Of a stretch of 59,539 bases of DNA, positions 53,285-59,539 are shown in pieces (the first letter of the stretch is position 1; every line of letters starts with the position of its first letter). The notes under the pieces are model-generated. The model made no database searches and had not been told where the DNA came from. It was given only the letters and a program-made list of their open reading frames with translations. The position numbers were made by a program, and so were the translations under genes. The stretch covers positions 1 through 59,539 of the forward strand of contig JAKQIM010000052.1 of the NCBI GenBank assembly GCA_029557965.1, given 5' to 3'. The DNA is from Chloroflexota bacterium. Lineage in GTDB: Bacteria > Chloroflexota > Anaerolineae > Anaerolineales > UBA4823.

Positions 53285-53870
53285 GATTCATGCCACTCCA
53301 TACTTGATATGCATCATTCTCAATCCCCAGCCGGGCCAATACCCGCCCCACGGTGTTGTTGACAATATCATCCACGCTCTGCGGGCGGGCATAAAAGGCC
53401 GGGACCGGTGGAAAAATGACTGCCCCCGCCCGCGCCGCCAGGTCCATCAGGCGCAGGTGGCCGCGGTGCAGGGGCGTCTCGCGCACCACCAGCAGCAGCG
53501 GGCGGCCCTCTTTGATGGTTACATCTGCGGCCCGCGCCATTAAATCCTCTGCATACGAGTTTGCTACCGCCGACAGGCTCTTGATCGAGCAAGGGATGAT
53601 AACCATGCCGCGCGTCTGGAAAGAACCAGAGGCAATGGCCGCCCCGATATCGCGGTGATCATAGCTGACGTTCGCCAGCGCCAGCACATCGCTGATCTTC
53701 CAATCCGTCTCTTGGGCAATGGTGGCGCGCGCTGCCGGCGACAGCACCAGGTGGGTCTCCACCTGCCTGCTCTGCAGCACCTCTAACAGCCGGATCCCCA
53801 GGATCACTCCTGAGGCCCCAGATATCCCCACCACCAGCCTCCCGCCGCTGAACGGCTGATCACGATCCAC
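53277..53870 (-). CDS. ubiX: UbiX-family flavin prenyltransferase
   Basis: 197 residues from a GTG start. VVGISGASGVILGIRLLEVL (FMN and phosphate binding), IIPCSIKSLSAVANSYAEDL, and KEGRPLLLVVRETPLHRGHLR are typical. UbiX joins dimethylallyl phosphate to reduced FMN to make prenyl-FMN, the cofactor of UbiD decarboxylases (EC 2.5.1.129). No ubiD is in the window. It follows ubiE by 17 bases; together they point to quinone biosynthesis. Confidence 0.93.
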   Translation of the reverse strand: MDRDQPFSGGRLVVGISGASGVILGIRLLEVLQSRQVETHLVLSPAARATIAQETDWKISDVLALANVSYDHRDIGAAIASGSFQTRGMVIIPCSIKSLSAVANSYAEDLMARAADVTIKEGRPLLLVVRETPLHRGHLRLMDLAARAGAVIFPPVPAFYARPQSVDDIVNNTVGRVLARLGIENDAYQVWSGMNHG

Positions 53871-53887
53871 TATTCACCATCCATTCC

Positions 53888-54595
53888 TTATTTGACCCCC
53901 CAGTGGACTGCCATCGTCCCCGCCATCAAACGCTTGAAACCTACTTCTTTGAAGCCTGCTTGTGCCAGGCATTCGGCCAGCGCTTCGGCACTCAAGAAGG
54001 CCTCGGTAGAGTTGGGCAGGTAGTCGTAAGCGCTTCCATCGGCTGAGAGCCAGCGCCCCAAGGCCGGGATAATGGTGTGCAGGTGGAAGTTGATCAGGGG
54101 GCTCAGCAGGTTGCTCGGCGGCGGGGTGGTGTCTAGCGTCACCATGCGCCCGCCCGGTTTGAGCACGCGCCGCTGTTCGGCCAAAGCTCCTGGCACGTCG
54201 ATCACGTTGCGCAGAAGATACCCCGATACCACGGCATCGAAACAGCCCTCGGCAAAGGGCAGGTGCAGGGCATCCGCGCCAGACCAGCCTGGCGCCGGTT
54301 GGCCGGGCAGGTGGCGCGCCTGCCCATAGCGCATCATCTCAAGGGTGAAATCAGCCGCCACCACCTGGCAGTCTGGCGCTTGCTGCAGCGCCTCGCCTGC
54401 CAGGTCGCCGGTACCGGTGCCCAGGTCCAGCAAGCGCTGGCCTGCTTCAAGCTTCGCCCGGCGGATAACTTCTCGCCGCCAGCGCACGTCTTGGCCGGCG
54501 GTCATCAGGCGGTTCATCAGGTCATAACGCGGCGCAATGCGGCTAAACATCTGTTGCACGTATCGGGCGCGTTCGCGGCCGGTCAGGTGGGTCAT
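53888..54595 (-). CDS. ubiE: Demethylmenaquinone methyltransferase (UbiE/MenG)
   Basis: 235 residues, complete. YVQQMFSRIAPRYDLMNRLMTAGQDVRWRR in part and LLDLGTGTGDLAGEAL, GADALHLPFAEGCFDAVV and GRMVTLDTTPP follow the UbiE/MenG pattern. It methylates demethylmenaquinone (EC 2.1.1.163); a menaquinone role fits an organism without a visible ubiquinone pathway. TATAAT on the minus strand (54607-54602) ends 6 bases before the ATG, so the mRNA is likely leaderless. It heads ubiE-ubiX-PPOX-methyltransferase. Confidence 0.92.
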   Translation of the reverse strand: MTHLTGRERARYVQQMFSRIAPRYDLMNRLMTAGQDVRWRREVIRRAKLEAGQRLLDLGTGTGDLAGEALQQAPDCQVVAADFTLEMMRYGQARHLPGQPAPGWSGADALHLPFAEGCFDAVVSGYLLRNVIDVPGALAEQRRVLKPGGRMVTLDTTPPPSNLLSPLINFHLHTIIPALGRWLSADGSAYDYLPNSTEAFLSAEALAECLAQAGFKEVGFKRLMAGTMAVHWGVK

Positions 54596-54601
54596 AGCTT
54601 G

Positions 54602-54659
54602 ATTATAATCGGGATCAGTTTCTTCTTACGTAACAATCCCTCACATTTAACGTTATAAT
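54602..54659. promoter_or_regulatory. Divergent -10 boxes, ubiE and PIN-TRAM operons
   Basis: Minus strand TATAAT 54607-54602 lies 6 bases from the ubiE ATG, with no good -35. Plus strand TATAAT 54654-54659 (weak -35, TAACAA at 54631-54636) would start transcription about 54666 and give a leader of about 210 bases ahead of the PIN-TRAM gene. Confidence 0.5.
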
Positions 54660-54665
54660 AGAACA

Positions 54666-54879
54666 AATAGAGAGCCTGTATGGTGAGGCTGTTGCGCGCC
54701 TGGTTTGCCGGTTTTTTGTTCAGCACTTATCCTTCCATTATTACTTTCCTGTCCGGCAAAGCAAATTTCTGAACTGCTTCTTCACTTGCAACAGGTAGCG
54801 AAGCAGAGGATCCTGGTTCCCCGGAGCCTATCTTCCCATCAGCAGTGGCCAATCCAGGCAGGTCTCTTGAGGAGTCTGC
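54666..54879 (+). other. Structured 5' leader of the PIN-TRAM-cysS operon
   Basis: About 214 bases without a gene I can confirm. TTTGCCGG pairs with CCGGCAAA across about 45 bases (near 54710-54761), and CTGCTTC pairs with GAAGCAG around 54775-54808. No T-box AGGGTGG signal or known riboswitch core is seen, even though an aminoacyl-tRNA synthetase gene is in the operon. It may regulate the downstream genes or stabilise the mRNA. Confidence 0.4.
54680..54772 (+). CDS. Possible 30-residue small ORF in the PIN-TRAM leader
   Basis: ATG 54680 opens 30 codons (MVRLLRAWFAGFLFS to GKANF, then TGA) with a hydrophobic core, 20 bases after a TATAAT box and about 8 bases after AGAGAG. It overlaps the TTTGCCGG/CCGGCAAA stem, so it could be a leader peptide whose translation affects folding. 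No homology can be judged from sequence alone; it may equally be chance. Confidence 0.25.
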   Translation: MVRLLRAWFAGFLFSTYPSIITFLSGKANF

Positions 54880-55947
54880 ATGAGTATCGAATTTTTCTTC
54901 CGCCTGGTTGGAATGGTGGTTTTTGCAATCTTGGGTGTGTATTTTGGCATTTACCTGGGAGAGCAAACGGGCGCGGCCCGAGAAGTATCAGCCATTCTGT
55001 TCGGCCTGGTAGGGGCCTTGGTGGGGTTGATCCTGACCCCTTATATGACAACCCGGCCGATGCGTGCTGTGCGCAAGGTGCTGCTAAATGTATCTGCTCA
55101 AACCCTGGCTGCCGGCCTGAGCGGCCTGGTGGCGGGTCTGATCATCGCGGCCCTCTTGACCTTCCCGCTCTCGCTGCTGCCCGCTCCCTTGGGCAAGCTG
55201 CTTCCTTTCTTGGGTGTGCTGGTATTTAGCTACTTTGGCATCGCGGTCTTTGTCATGCGCCAGAATGACCTGTTTGGCCTGGTGCGGCAGTATTCAGGAC
55301 GGGATGTCGAAGAGCCTGTTCAGCCTGGGGCCGCTGCGCAAGCATCTCCGGGGCGCAGTGTGCTCTTGGATACCAGCGTGATCATCGATGGCCGCATCAC
55401 CGATATTGCCCGCACCGGCTTCATCCCCGGCACCTTGATGATCCCACGTTTTGTGCTTAACGAGCTTCAATATATTGCTGATTCATCTGATAGCCTGCGC
55501 CGGCAGCGCGGGCGGCGGGGAATTGAGGTCATTGCTCAGCTTCAGAAAGAAGCCACCGTGCCCGTGCGCATCAGCGATATGGACGTAGAAGGCATGCGCG
55601 GCGTGGACGATAAGCTGGTGGTGCTGGCGCGCCAGCTCCGCTGTCCGATCTTGACCAATGACTATAACCTGAACCGCATCGCCGATTTGCAAGGCGTGAC
55701 GGTGTTGAACGTTAATGAGCTCGCCAACGCCGTCAAGCAGGTCTTCTTACCGGGTGAATCGATTGCCATCACCGTGATCCAGGAAGGGCGTGAAGTGGGC
55801 CAGGGCGTTGGCTACCTGGACGATGGGACCATGGTGGTGGTCGAAGATGGGCGTGGTTACCTGGACAAAGAGGTCAACGTCACCGTCACCAAGGTTTTAC
55901 AAACCGCAGCCGGCCGCATGATCTTTGCCCGGATGGGCAAAGATTGA
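54880..55947 (+). CDS. Membrane-anchored PIN-TRAM domain protein (YacL-like)
   Basis: 355 residues. Four membrane helices (about 5-27, 37-55, 78-100, 109-127) precede a PIN domain with the metal-binding D164 and D170 in VLLDTSVIIDGR, then LNELQYIAD, DKLVVLARQL and CPILTNDYNLNRIA, and a TRAM domain ending the chain (ITVIQEGREVGQGVGYLDDG). The YacL/PilT-type family is thought to act as a membrane-tethered RNA nuclease or RNA-binding protein. GAGGAG lies 6 bases before the ATG. It precedes cysS, as in many Gram-positive genomes. Confidence 0.88.
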   Translation: MSIEFFFRLVGMVVFAILGVYFGIYLGEQTGAAREVSAILFGLVGALVGLILTPYMTTRPMRAVRKVLLNVSAQTLAAGLSGLVAGLIIAALLTFPLSLLPAPLGKLLPFLGVLVFSYFGIAVFVMRQNDLFGLVRQYSGRDVEEPVQPGAAAQASPGRSVLLDTSVIIDGRITDIARTGFIPGTLMIPRFVLNELQYIADSSDSLRRQRGRRGIEVIAQLQKEATVPVRISDMDVEGMRGVDDKLVVLARQLRCPILTNDYNLNRIADLQGVTVLNVNELANAVKQVFLPGESIAITVIQEGREVGQGVGYLDDGTMVVVEDGRGYLDKEVNVTVTKVLQTAAGRMIFARMGKD

Positions 55948-55993
55948 ATGGAATAAACTGACTGTTTCGCTTATTTGAATTGAGGAGTTTGTT

Positions 55994-57391
55994 ATGTCGT
56001 TGAAAATCTATAATACCCTGACCCGCCAAAAGGAAATGTTTGAGACGGTTGAGCCGGGCAAGGTCAGTATGTATGTCTGCGGTCCTACCGTATATGATAA
56101 GGCCCACATTGGGCACGCCATGTCGGCCCTGGTCTTTGACCTCATCCGCCGCTATTTGCAGTACCGCGGCTATGATGTGCGCCACGCCATGAACTATACC
56201 GATGTGGACGACAAGATCATTAATCGCGCCAACCAGATCGGCATGCCGCCCGTCCAATTGGCCGAGCGCTATATCGATGAGTTCATGCATCACCTGGATG
56301 ATCTGAATGTGCTGCCGGCCACCGTATACCCGCGTGCCACCCGAGAGATCCCCAACATCATCAAGCTGATCCTCGACCTGGGCGAGAACGATTATGCCTA
56401 TGAGGTCAATGGAGACGTGTATTTCCGCGTCCAGCGCGACCAGGATTACGGCAAACTATCGGGCCGCAAGTTGGAGGATATGCAGGCCGGGGCGCGTATC
56501 AGCGTCGATGAGCGCAAAGAGAGCCCCATGGACTTCGCCTTATGGAAGTCCTCCAAGCCGGGTGAGCCAGCCTGGGACAGCCCCTGGGGACCGGGCCGCC
56601 CTGGTTGGCACATTGAATGCTCGGCCATGAGCATGCACCACCTGGGTGAGCAGATCGACATCCACGGCGGCGGCAACGACTTGATCTTCCCGCACCATGA
56701 GAACGAGATCGCCCAGACCGAATCGGTCACCGGCAAGCCCTTTGCGCGCTACTGGGTCCACAACGGCATGATGCAGTTGGCCGGCGAGAAAATGTCTAAG
56801 TCGCTGGGCAACCTGATCACGATCGAAGACTTCGTCTCAAAACACGAAGGCGACGCCCTGCGCATGATGGTGCTCAATTCCAGCTACCGCAATCCGCTGA
56901 CCTTCAGCGACGAGATCGTGACGGCGGCTGAGCGCGGCCTGGAACGTTTACGTGGCGCCCTGCGTCCGGCGCCCGCCGGGCACCTGGCAGAAGGCGAGCC
57001 CGTCCAGGCCCTCCAGCAGCAGATTTCTGCCGCCCGCCAGGGCTTTGTTGACTGCATGGATGACGATTTCAACACCGCTGGCGCGCTAGGGCACCTGTTT
57101 GACCTGGTGCGTGCCATCAACCAGGCCCGCGATGCCGGCGTTACCGCCGAGCTGGTGGGCCAGGGGCAGGCACTGCTGCGAGAGCTGATGGCTGTCTTTG
57201 GCCTGCGCACCGAGCGCCCGGCCGCCGTAGGCGGGCAGGCAGATGCCTTCATCAATTTATTGATCGAGATGCGCCGCGATTTGCGCCAGCAGAAGCTGTG
57301 GGCGCTCTCAGATCAAGTGCGTGATCGTTTGGCAGAACTGGGTGTGCTTCTAGAAGACAGCAAAGAAGGCACCACTTGGCGATGGAAGTAG
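55994..57391 (+). CDS. cysS: Cysteine-tRNA ligase
   Basis: 465 residues. The class I signature HIGH (38-41), KMSKS (266-270), and the zinc ligands C29, C209, H234 and E238 are all present, so the enzyme should charge tRNA-Cys (EC 6.1.1.16). AGGAG lies 6 bases before ATG 55994. The stop overlaps the next methyltransferase gene by 10 bases if that starts at ATG 57382. Confidence 0.96.
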   Translation: MSLKIYNTLTRQKEMFETVEPGKVSMYVCGPTVYDKAHIGHAMSALVFDLIRRYLQYRGYDVRHAMNYTDVDDKIINRANQIGMPPVQLAERYIDEFMHHLDDLNVLPATVYPRATREIPNIIKLILDLGENDYAYEVNGDVYFRVQRDQDYGKLSGRKLEDMQAGARISVDERKESPMDFALWKSSKPGEPAWDSPWGPGRPGWHIECSAMSMHHLGEQIDIHGGGNDLIFPHHENEIAQTESVTGKPFARYWVHNGMMQLAGEKMSKSLGNLITIEDFVSKHEGDALRMMVLNSSYRNPLTFSDEIVTAAERGLERLRGALRPAPAGHLAEGEPVQALQQQISAARQGFVDCMDDDFNTAGALGHLFDLVRAINQARDAGVTAELVGQGQALLRELMAVFGLRTERPAAVGGQADAFINLLIEMRRDLRQQKLWALSDQVRDRLAELGVLLEDSKEGTTWRWK

Positions 57392-58011
57392 ACCCATTCC
57401 CGGCCAGCGATTTCGATGACTGGGCCAGTACTTACGATCAGAGCGTACTGGATGAAGCGTCTTTCCCATTTTGGGGTTACCGGCAGGCGCTAGGAACGGT
57501 TGTCCGTTTAGCCGCCGTCCAGCCCGGCATGGCTGTGTTGGATGTTGGCACCGGCACGGCTAACCTGGCGCAGATGTGCGCACAGCAAGGCTGCCGCCTG
57601 TGGACCACGGATTTCTCGCCTGCCATGCTCGATGTGGCGCGGCGCAAGTTGCCCCAGGCTCAATACCTGCTGGCAGATTTCCGGCAGGGTTGGCCCGCCG
57701 GGCTGCCGCTTGCTTTTGATCGTATTGTCTCGGCCTATGTGTTTCATCACGTTGCGTTGGCCCAAAAGGTCAGCCTGTGTGCTGAAATGACGGCTCACCT
57801 GGCCCCGCAGGGCAAGCTGGTAATTGCCGACGTGGCCTTTCCTCACCGGGCCGGCATGGAAGATGTCCGGCGCCAGGTCGGCGAAGAATGGGAAGAAGAA
57901 TTTTATTGGCTGGCCGATGAGGCGGTGATAGCCCTTCAGCAGGCCGGTCTTCAGGCCGGGTTTACGCCGGTTTCGGCTTGTGCAGGGGTATTTGTGGTGG
58001 AACAAACATGA
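57382..58011 (+). CDS. Class I SAM-dependent methyltransferase
   Basis: About 209 residues. The start could be ATG 57382 or a TTG two codons earlier. [21 protein letters not shown] leads into [20 protein letters not shown] (SAM loop), [16 protein letters not shown], and [19 protein letters not shown]. The length and motif spacing recall YrrT-like enzymes involved in methionine-cysteine recycling, which would suit a place beside cysS, but the match is loose. It overlaps rlmB by four bases (ATGA). Confidence 0.78.
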   Translation: MEVDPFPASDFDDWASTYDQSVLDEASFPFWGYRQALGTVVRLAAVQPGMAVLDVGTGTANLAQMCAQQGCRLWTTDFSPAMLDVARRKLPQAQYLLADFRQGWPAGLPLAFDRIVSAYVFHHVALAQKVSLCAEMTAHLAPQGKLVIADVAFPHRAGMEDVRRQVGEEWEEEFYWLADEAVIALQQAGLQAGFTPVSACAGVFVVEQT

Positions 58012-58742
58012 AAGAATGGATCTACAGCCGTAATGCAGTTTATGAAGCCCTGCGTGCCCGCCGTCGCCAGCCTTTCAGGCTGCGCCTGGCCCAGGGCGCT
58101 GAAGAAAAAGGCCGCCTGGCTGAGATCTTACAGTTGGCCTCAGCCCGCAAGCTGCCGGTGGAACGCCTGCCGCGCCAGCAGTTGGACAGCCTGGCGGAAT
58201 ACCACCAGGGCATCCTGTTAGAAGCCAGCGGCTACCCGTACAGCAACCTGCCCGATATCCTAGACCTGGCAAACCGGCGCGGCGAACCGCCTTTCCTTTT
58301 GATCCTGGATGTGCTGCAAGACCCGCAAAACCTGGGCACCCTGCTGCGCACTGCCGAAGCGGTGGGTGTGCACGGCGTGCTGCTGCCGCTGCGCCACACT
58401 GCCACCGTTACACCGGCAGTGGTCAATGCTTCTTCCGGTGCCAGCGAACACCTGCAGATCGCCCAGGTTAACCTGGCACAGGCCATTACGGCGCTCAAGG
58501 AGGCCGGTTTGTGGGTCATTGGGTTAGAGGCCGGCCCAGAGGCTCAGCCCCCAGAGAAGGTGCGCCTGGATGGGCCCCTGGCGCTGGTGGTGGGCGGCGA
58601 GGGCAGCGGCATGCGCGACCTGGTGCGCAGGTCTTGCGATGTGCTGCTGGGCTTGCCGATGCGCGGCCAGGTAGAGTCGCTCAATGCCGCCATTGCGGGT
58701 TCGATCGCCCTTTACCTGGCAAGTCAATCTCGCCGCAGATGA
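58008..58742 (+). CDS. rlmB: 23S rRNA 2'-O-ribose methyltransferase (TrmH/SpoU family, RlmB-like)
   Basis: 244 residues from ATG 58008. The N-terminal RNA-binding lobe (WIYSRNAVYEALRARRRQP) and the knotted SPOUT domain with LILDVLQDPQNLGTLLRTAEA, VNASSGASEHLQIAQVNL and VGGEGSGMRDLVR, then LNAAIAGSIALY, are typical of the enzyme making Gm2251 in 23S rRNA. Placement after cysS is common. ATGA overlap with the preceding gene. Confidence 0.9.
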   Translation: MKEWIYSRNAVYEALRARRRQPFRLRLAQGAEEKGRLAEILQLASARKLPVERLPRQQLDSLAEYHQGILLEASGYPYSNLPDILDLANRRGEPPFLLILDVLQDPQNLGTLLRTAEAVGVHGVLLPLRHTATVTPAVVNASSGASEHLQIAQVNLAQAITALKEAGLWVIGLEAGPEAQPPEKVRLDGPLALVVGGEGSGMRDLVRRSCDVLLGLPMRGQVESLNAAIAGSIALYLASQSRRR

Positions 58743-58804
58743 AGGCCTGGGCGGGCCTGGGAATGAAATCTTATCTATTTGACTCGGAAAAGTCCTTAAA
58801 ACTA

Positions 58805-58906
58805 TTGACGTTTCTTAAGAATCCTGATAGACTCCCCACCCGCAAAACGTGCCTTCTAAAAGCACGCCTGTGCAACCTTGTCGCAAATACCTGCCTCTGG
58901 TATAAT
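58805..58906 (+). promoter_or_regulatory. Tandem sigma-70-type promoters of the tRNA-tuf operon
   Basis: P1: TTGACG (58805-58810), 17 bases, TAGACT (58828-58833). P2: TTGTCG (58878-58883), 17 bases, TATAAT (58901-58906). P2 starts about 58913, 33 bases before the first tRNA. The rest of 58743-58945 holds no gene. Confidence 0.75.
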
Positions 58907-58945
58907 GCCTAACGCTTTAGAGGTAGTACTTTTAAAAGTAAATTC

Positions 58946-59018
58946 GCCGACGTAGCTCAATCGGCAGAGCAACCGCCTTGTAAGTGGTAGGTTACGGGTT
59001 CGATTCCCGTCGTCGGCT
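58946..59018 (+). tRNA. tRNA-Thr (TGT)
   Basis: 73 bases. Acceptor GCCGACG pairs with CGTCGGC; D, anticodon and T arms are complete, with anticodon TGT at 58979-58981 and TTCGATT in the T loop. The 3' CCA is not encoded. Confidence 0.97.
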
Positions 59019-59118
59019 TCCATGCCAGTCGTTTTGGTTGCCTGATCAGTTCGTCTCCTCGCAGGTTTTGCACGAAGGGACGAAGTGACTAGTCAACGAA
59101 CTGACTAGGATATGAAAT

Positions 59119-59204
59119 GGGCGGTTACCCAAGTGGCCAAAGGGGACTGACTGTAAATCAGTTGACAGACGTCTTCGGAGGTTCGAATCCTTCACCGCCC
59201 ACCA
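59119..59204 (+). tRNA. tRNA-Tyr (GTA)
   Basis: 86 bases including an encoded CCA. Acceptor GGGCGGT pairs with ACCGCCC; anticodon GTA at 59153-59155; the long variable arm expected of tRNA-Tyr is present (GACAGACGTCTTCGGA region). Confidence 0.97.
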
Positions 59205-59209
59205 AGCAG

Positions 59210-59263
59210 ATAGCAGATGGCGACCAGCCGGTCGTGGCGATCGGAGATGGCGTCGTCTGCTAT
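59210..59263 (+). other. Structured spacer between tRNA-Tyr and tRNA-Thr(GGT)
   Basis: ATAGCAGA (59210-59217) pairs with TCTGCTAT (59256-59263) and encloses CGACC-AGCC-GGTCG (59221-59234). The whole gap between the tRNAs is 73 bases. It lies where glyT sits in Escherichia coli but does not fold as a tRNA and has no T-arm. A processing signal is likely. Confidence 0.6.
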
Positions 59264-59277
59264 ACGCGAATAAGAGT

Positions 59278-59350
59278 GCCCTCATAGCTCAGACGGTAGA
59301 GCACATTCTTGGTAAGAATGGGGTCATGGGTTCAAATCCCATTGAGGGCT
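59278..59350 (+). tRNA. tRNA-Thr (GGT)
   Basis: 73 bases. Acceptor GCCCTCA pairs with TGAGGGC; anticodon GGT at 59311-59313; T loop TTCAAAT. No encoded CCA. It is 48 bases upstream of tuf. Confidence 0.97.
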
Positions 59351-59398
59351 CTCGGCTGAATCAATCAACTACTGAAATCATTCTAAGGAGTAGCAGCA

Positions 59399-59539
59399 AT
59401 GGCCAAGCAAAAATTTGATCGCAGCAAACCGCATCTGAACGTGGGTACGATGGGACACATCGACCACGGCAAAACCACGTTGACGGCAGCCATCACCAAG
59501 TACTGCGCCCTGATGGGGGGCGGTGAATTCCGTGCCTTT
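59399..59539 (+). CDS. tuf: Elongation factor Tu (3' end outside window)
   Basis: The first 47 codons of EF-Tu: [19 protein letters not shown] then the G1 phosphate loop GHIDHGKT and [17 protein letters not shown]-Tu delivers aminoacyl-tRNA to the ribosome. ATG 59399 has AAGGAG 9 bases upstream. It is co-transcribed with the preceding three tRNAs, as in the tufB operon of Escherichia coli. Confidence 0.97.
   Translation, partial: MAKQKFDRSKPHLNVGTMGHIDHGKTTLTAAITKYCALMGGGEFRAF

Noticed and set aside
54660-54879. T-box riboswitch upstream of cysS
   Set aside because: No AGGGTGG-type antiterminator or specifier loop is visible, and cysS is the second gene.
59205-59277. Degenerate tRNA-Gly
   Set aside because: The gap has tRNA length and a closing stem but no T-arm, D-arm or glycine anticodon loop, so only a structured spacer can be claimed.
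59046-59285. 79-codon minus-strand ORF over the tRNA genes
   Set aside because: It reads antisense of tRNA-Tyr and spacer; its AVKDSNLR-type peptide is a known artefact of translating tRNA genes in reverse.

Overview
This 59.5 kb window reads as a chromosomal segment of a moderately GC-rich bacterium, most likely a member of the Chloroflexota, probably class Anaerolineae. That placement is an inference from gene content: a NurA/HerA pair, very large multi-GAF and cyclase-ATPase-TPR regulators, LysM plus lamin-tail proteins, CIRCE-controlled hrcA-grpE-dnaK-dnaJ-prmA, and a tRNA-tuf operon. I see no phage, transposon, integron or CRISPR array. Genes are dense, many overlap by 1-50 bases, and stop codons of convergent neighbours often share bases.

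Layout. 1-1882 (+): end of a beta-CASP metallo-beta-lactamase RNase-like gene, then a WD40 lipoprotein. 1893-7289 (-): a probable operon of P5C dehydrogenase, a small membrane protein, two CoA-transferase subunits, galactokinase and a dual-specificity phosphatase. 7407-12057: small metabolic and repair genes (esterase, DUF429, HIT, YcaQ-type glycosylase, DUF5946, NUDIX, YdjM-like membrane protein), several with promoters that suggest leaderless mRNAs. 12070-19341 (-): a tightly coupled seven-gene cluster, PilZ, NurA, HAS-barrel protein, phosphoesterase, HerA ATPase, second phosphoesterase, APH-like kinase. This is the strongest candidate for an undescribed system: DNA-end processing enzymes coupled to a c-di-GMP-type sensor. 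19394-26261: Ca2+-type P-ATPase, isocitrate dehydrogenase, a helicase-associated protein without helicase motor, and a lipid kinase. 26308-34689: a LysM/lamin-tail protein and two convergent giant cyclase-STAND-TPR proteins whose cyclase active sites look degenerate.

34881-41518 (+): surE, then the heat-shock operon hrcA-grpE-dnaK-dnaJ-prmA behind a textbook promoter and a perfect CIRCE operator. 41555-49524 (-): a 1,868-residue 7TM-PAS-8xGAF-GGEEI diguanylate cyclase, urocanate hydratase, and an Fe-S type Rrf2 regulator with a likely autoregulatory operator. 49784-54595: UDP-glucose dehydrogenase, two methyltransferases, an FMN-binding PPOX protein, UbiX and UbiE/MenG. 54880-58742 (+): PIN-TRAM protein, cysS, a methyltransferase and rlmB. 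58805 to the end (+): tandem promoters, tRNA-Thr(TGT), tRNA-Tyr(GTA), tRNA-Thr(GGT) and the start of tuf, the order of the Escherichia coli tufB operon without its glycine tRNA.

A recurring structural feature is the perfect palindrome, with arms of 15-25 bases and a loop of 0-7, placed exactly at gene ends (1863, 39393, 41518, 47272, 51102). In two cases the palindrome includes the last codons of a gene. No gene-free stretch exceeds 300 bases; the longest are 54596-54879 (structured leader with a possible small ORF) and 49525-49783 (divergent regulatory region).
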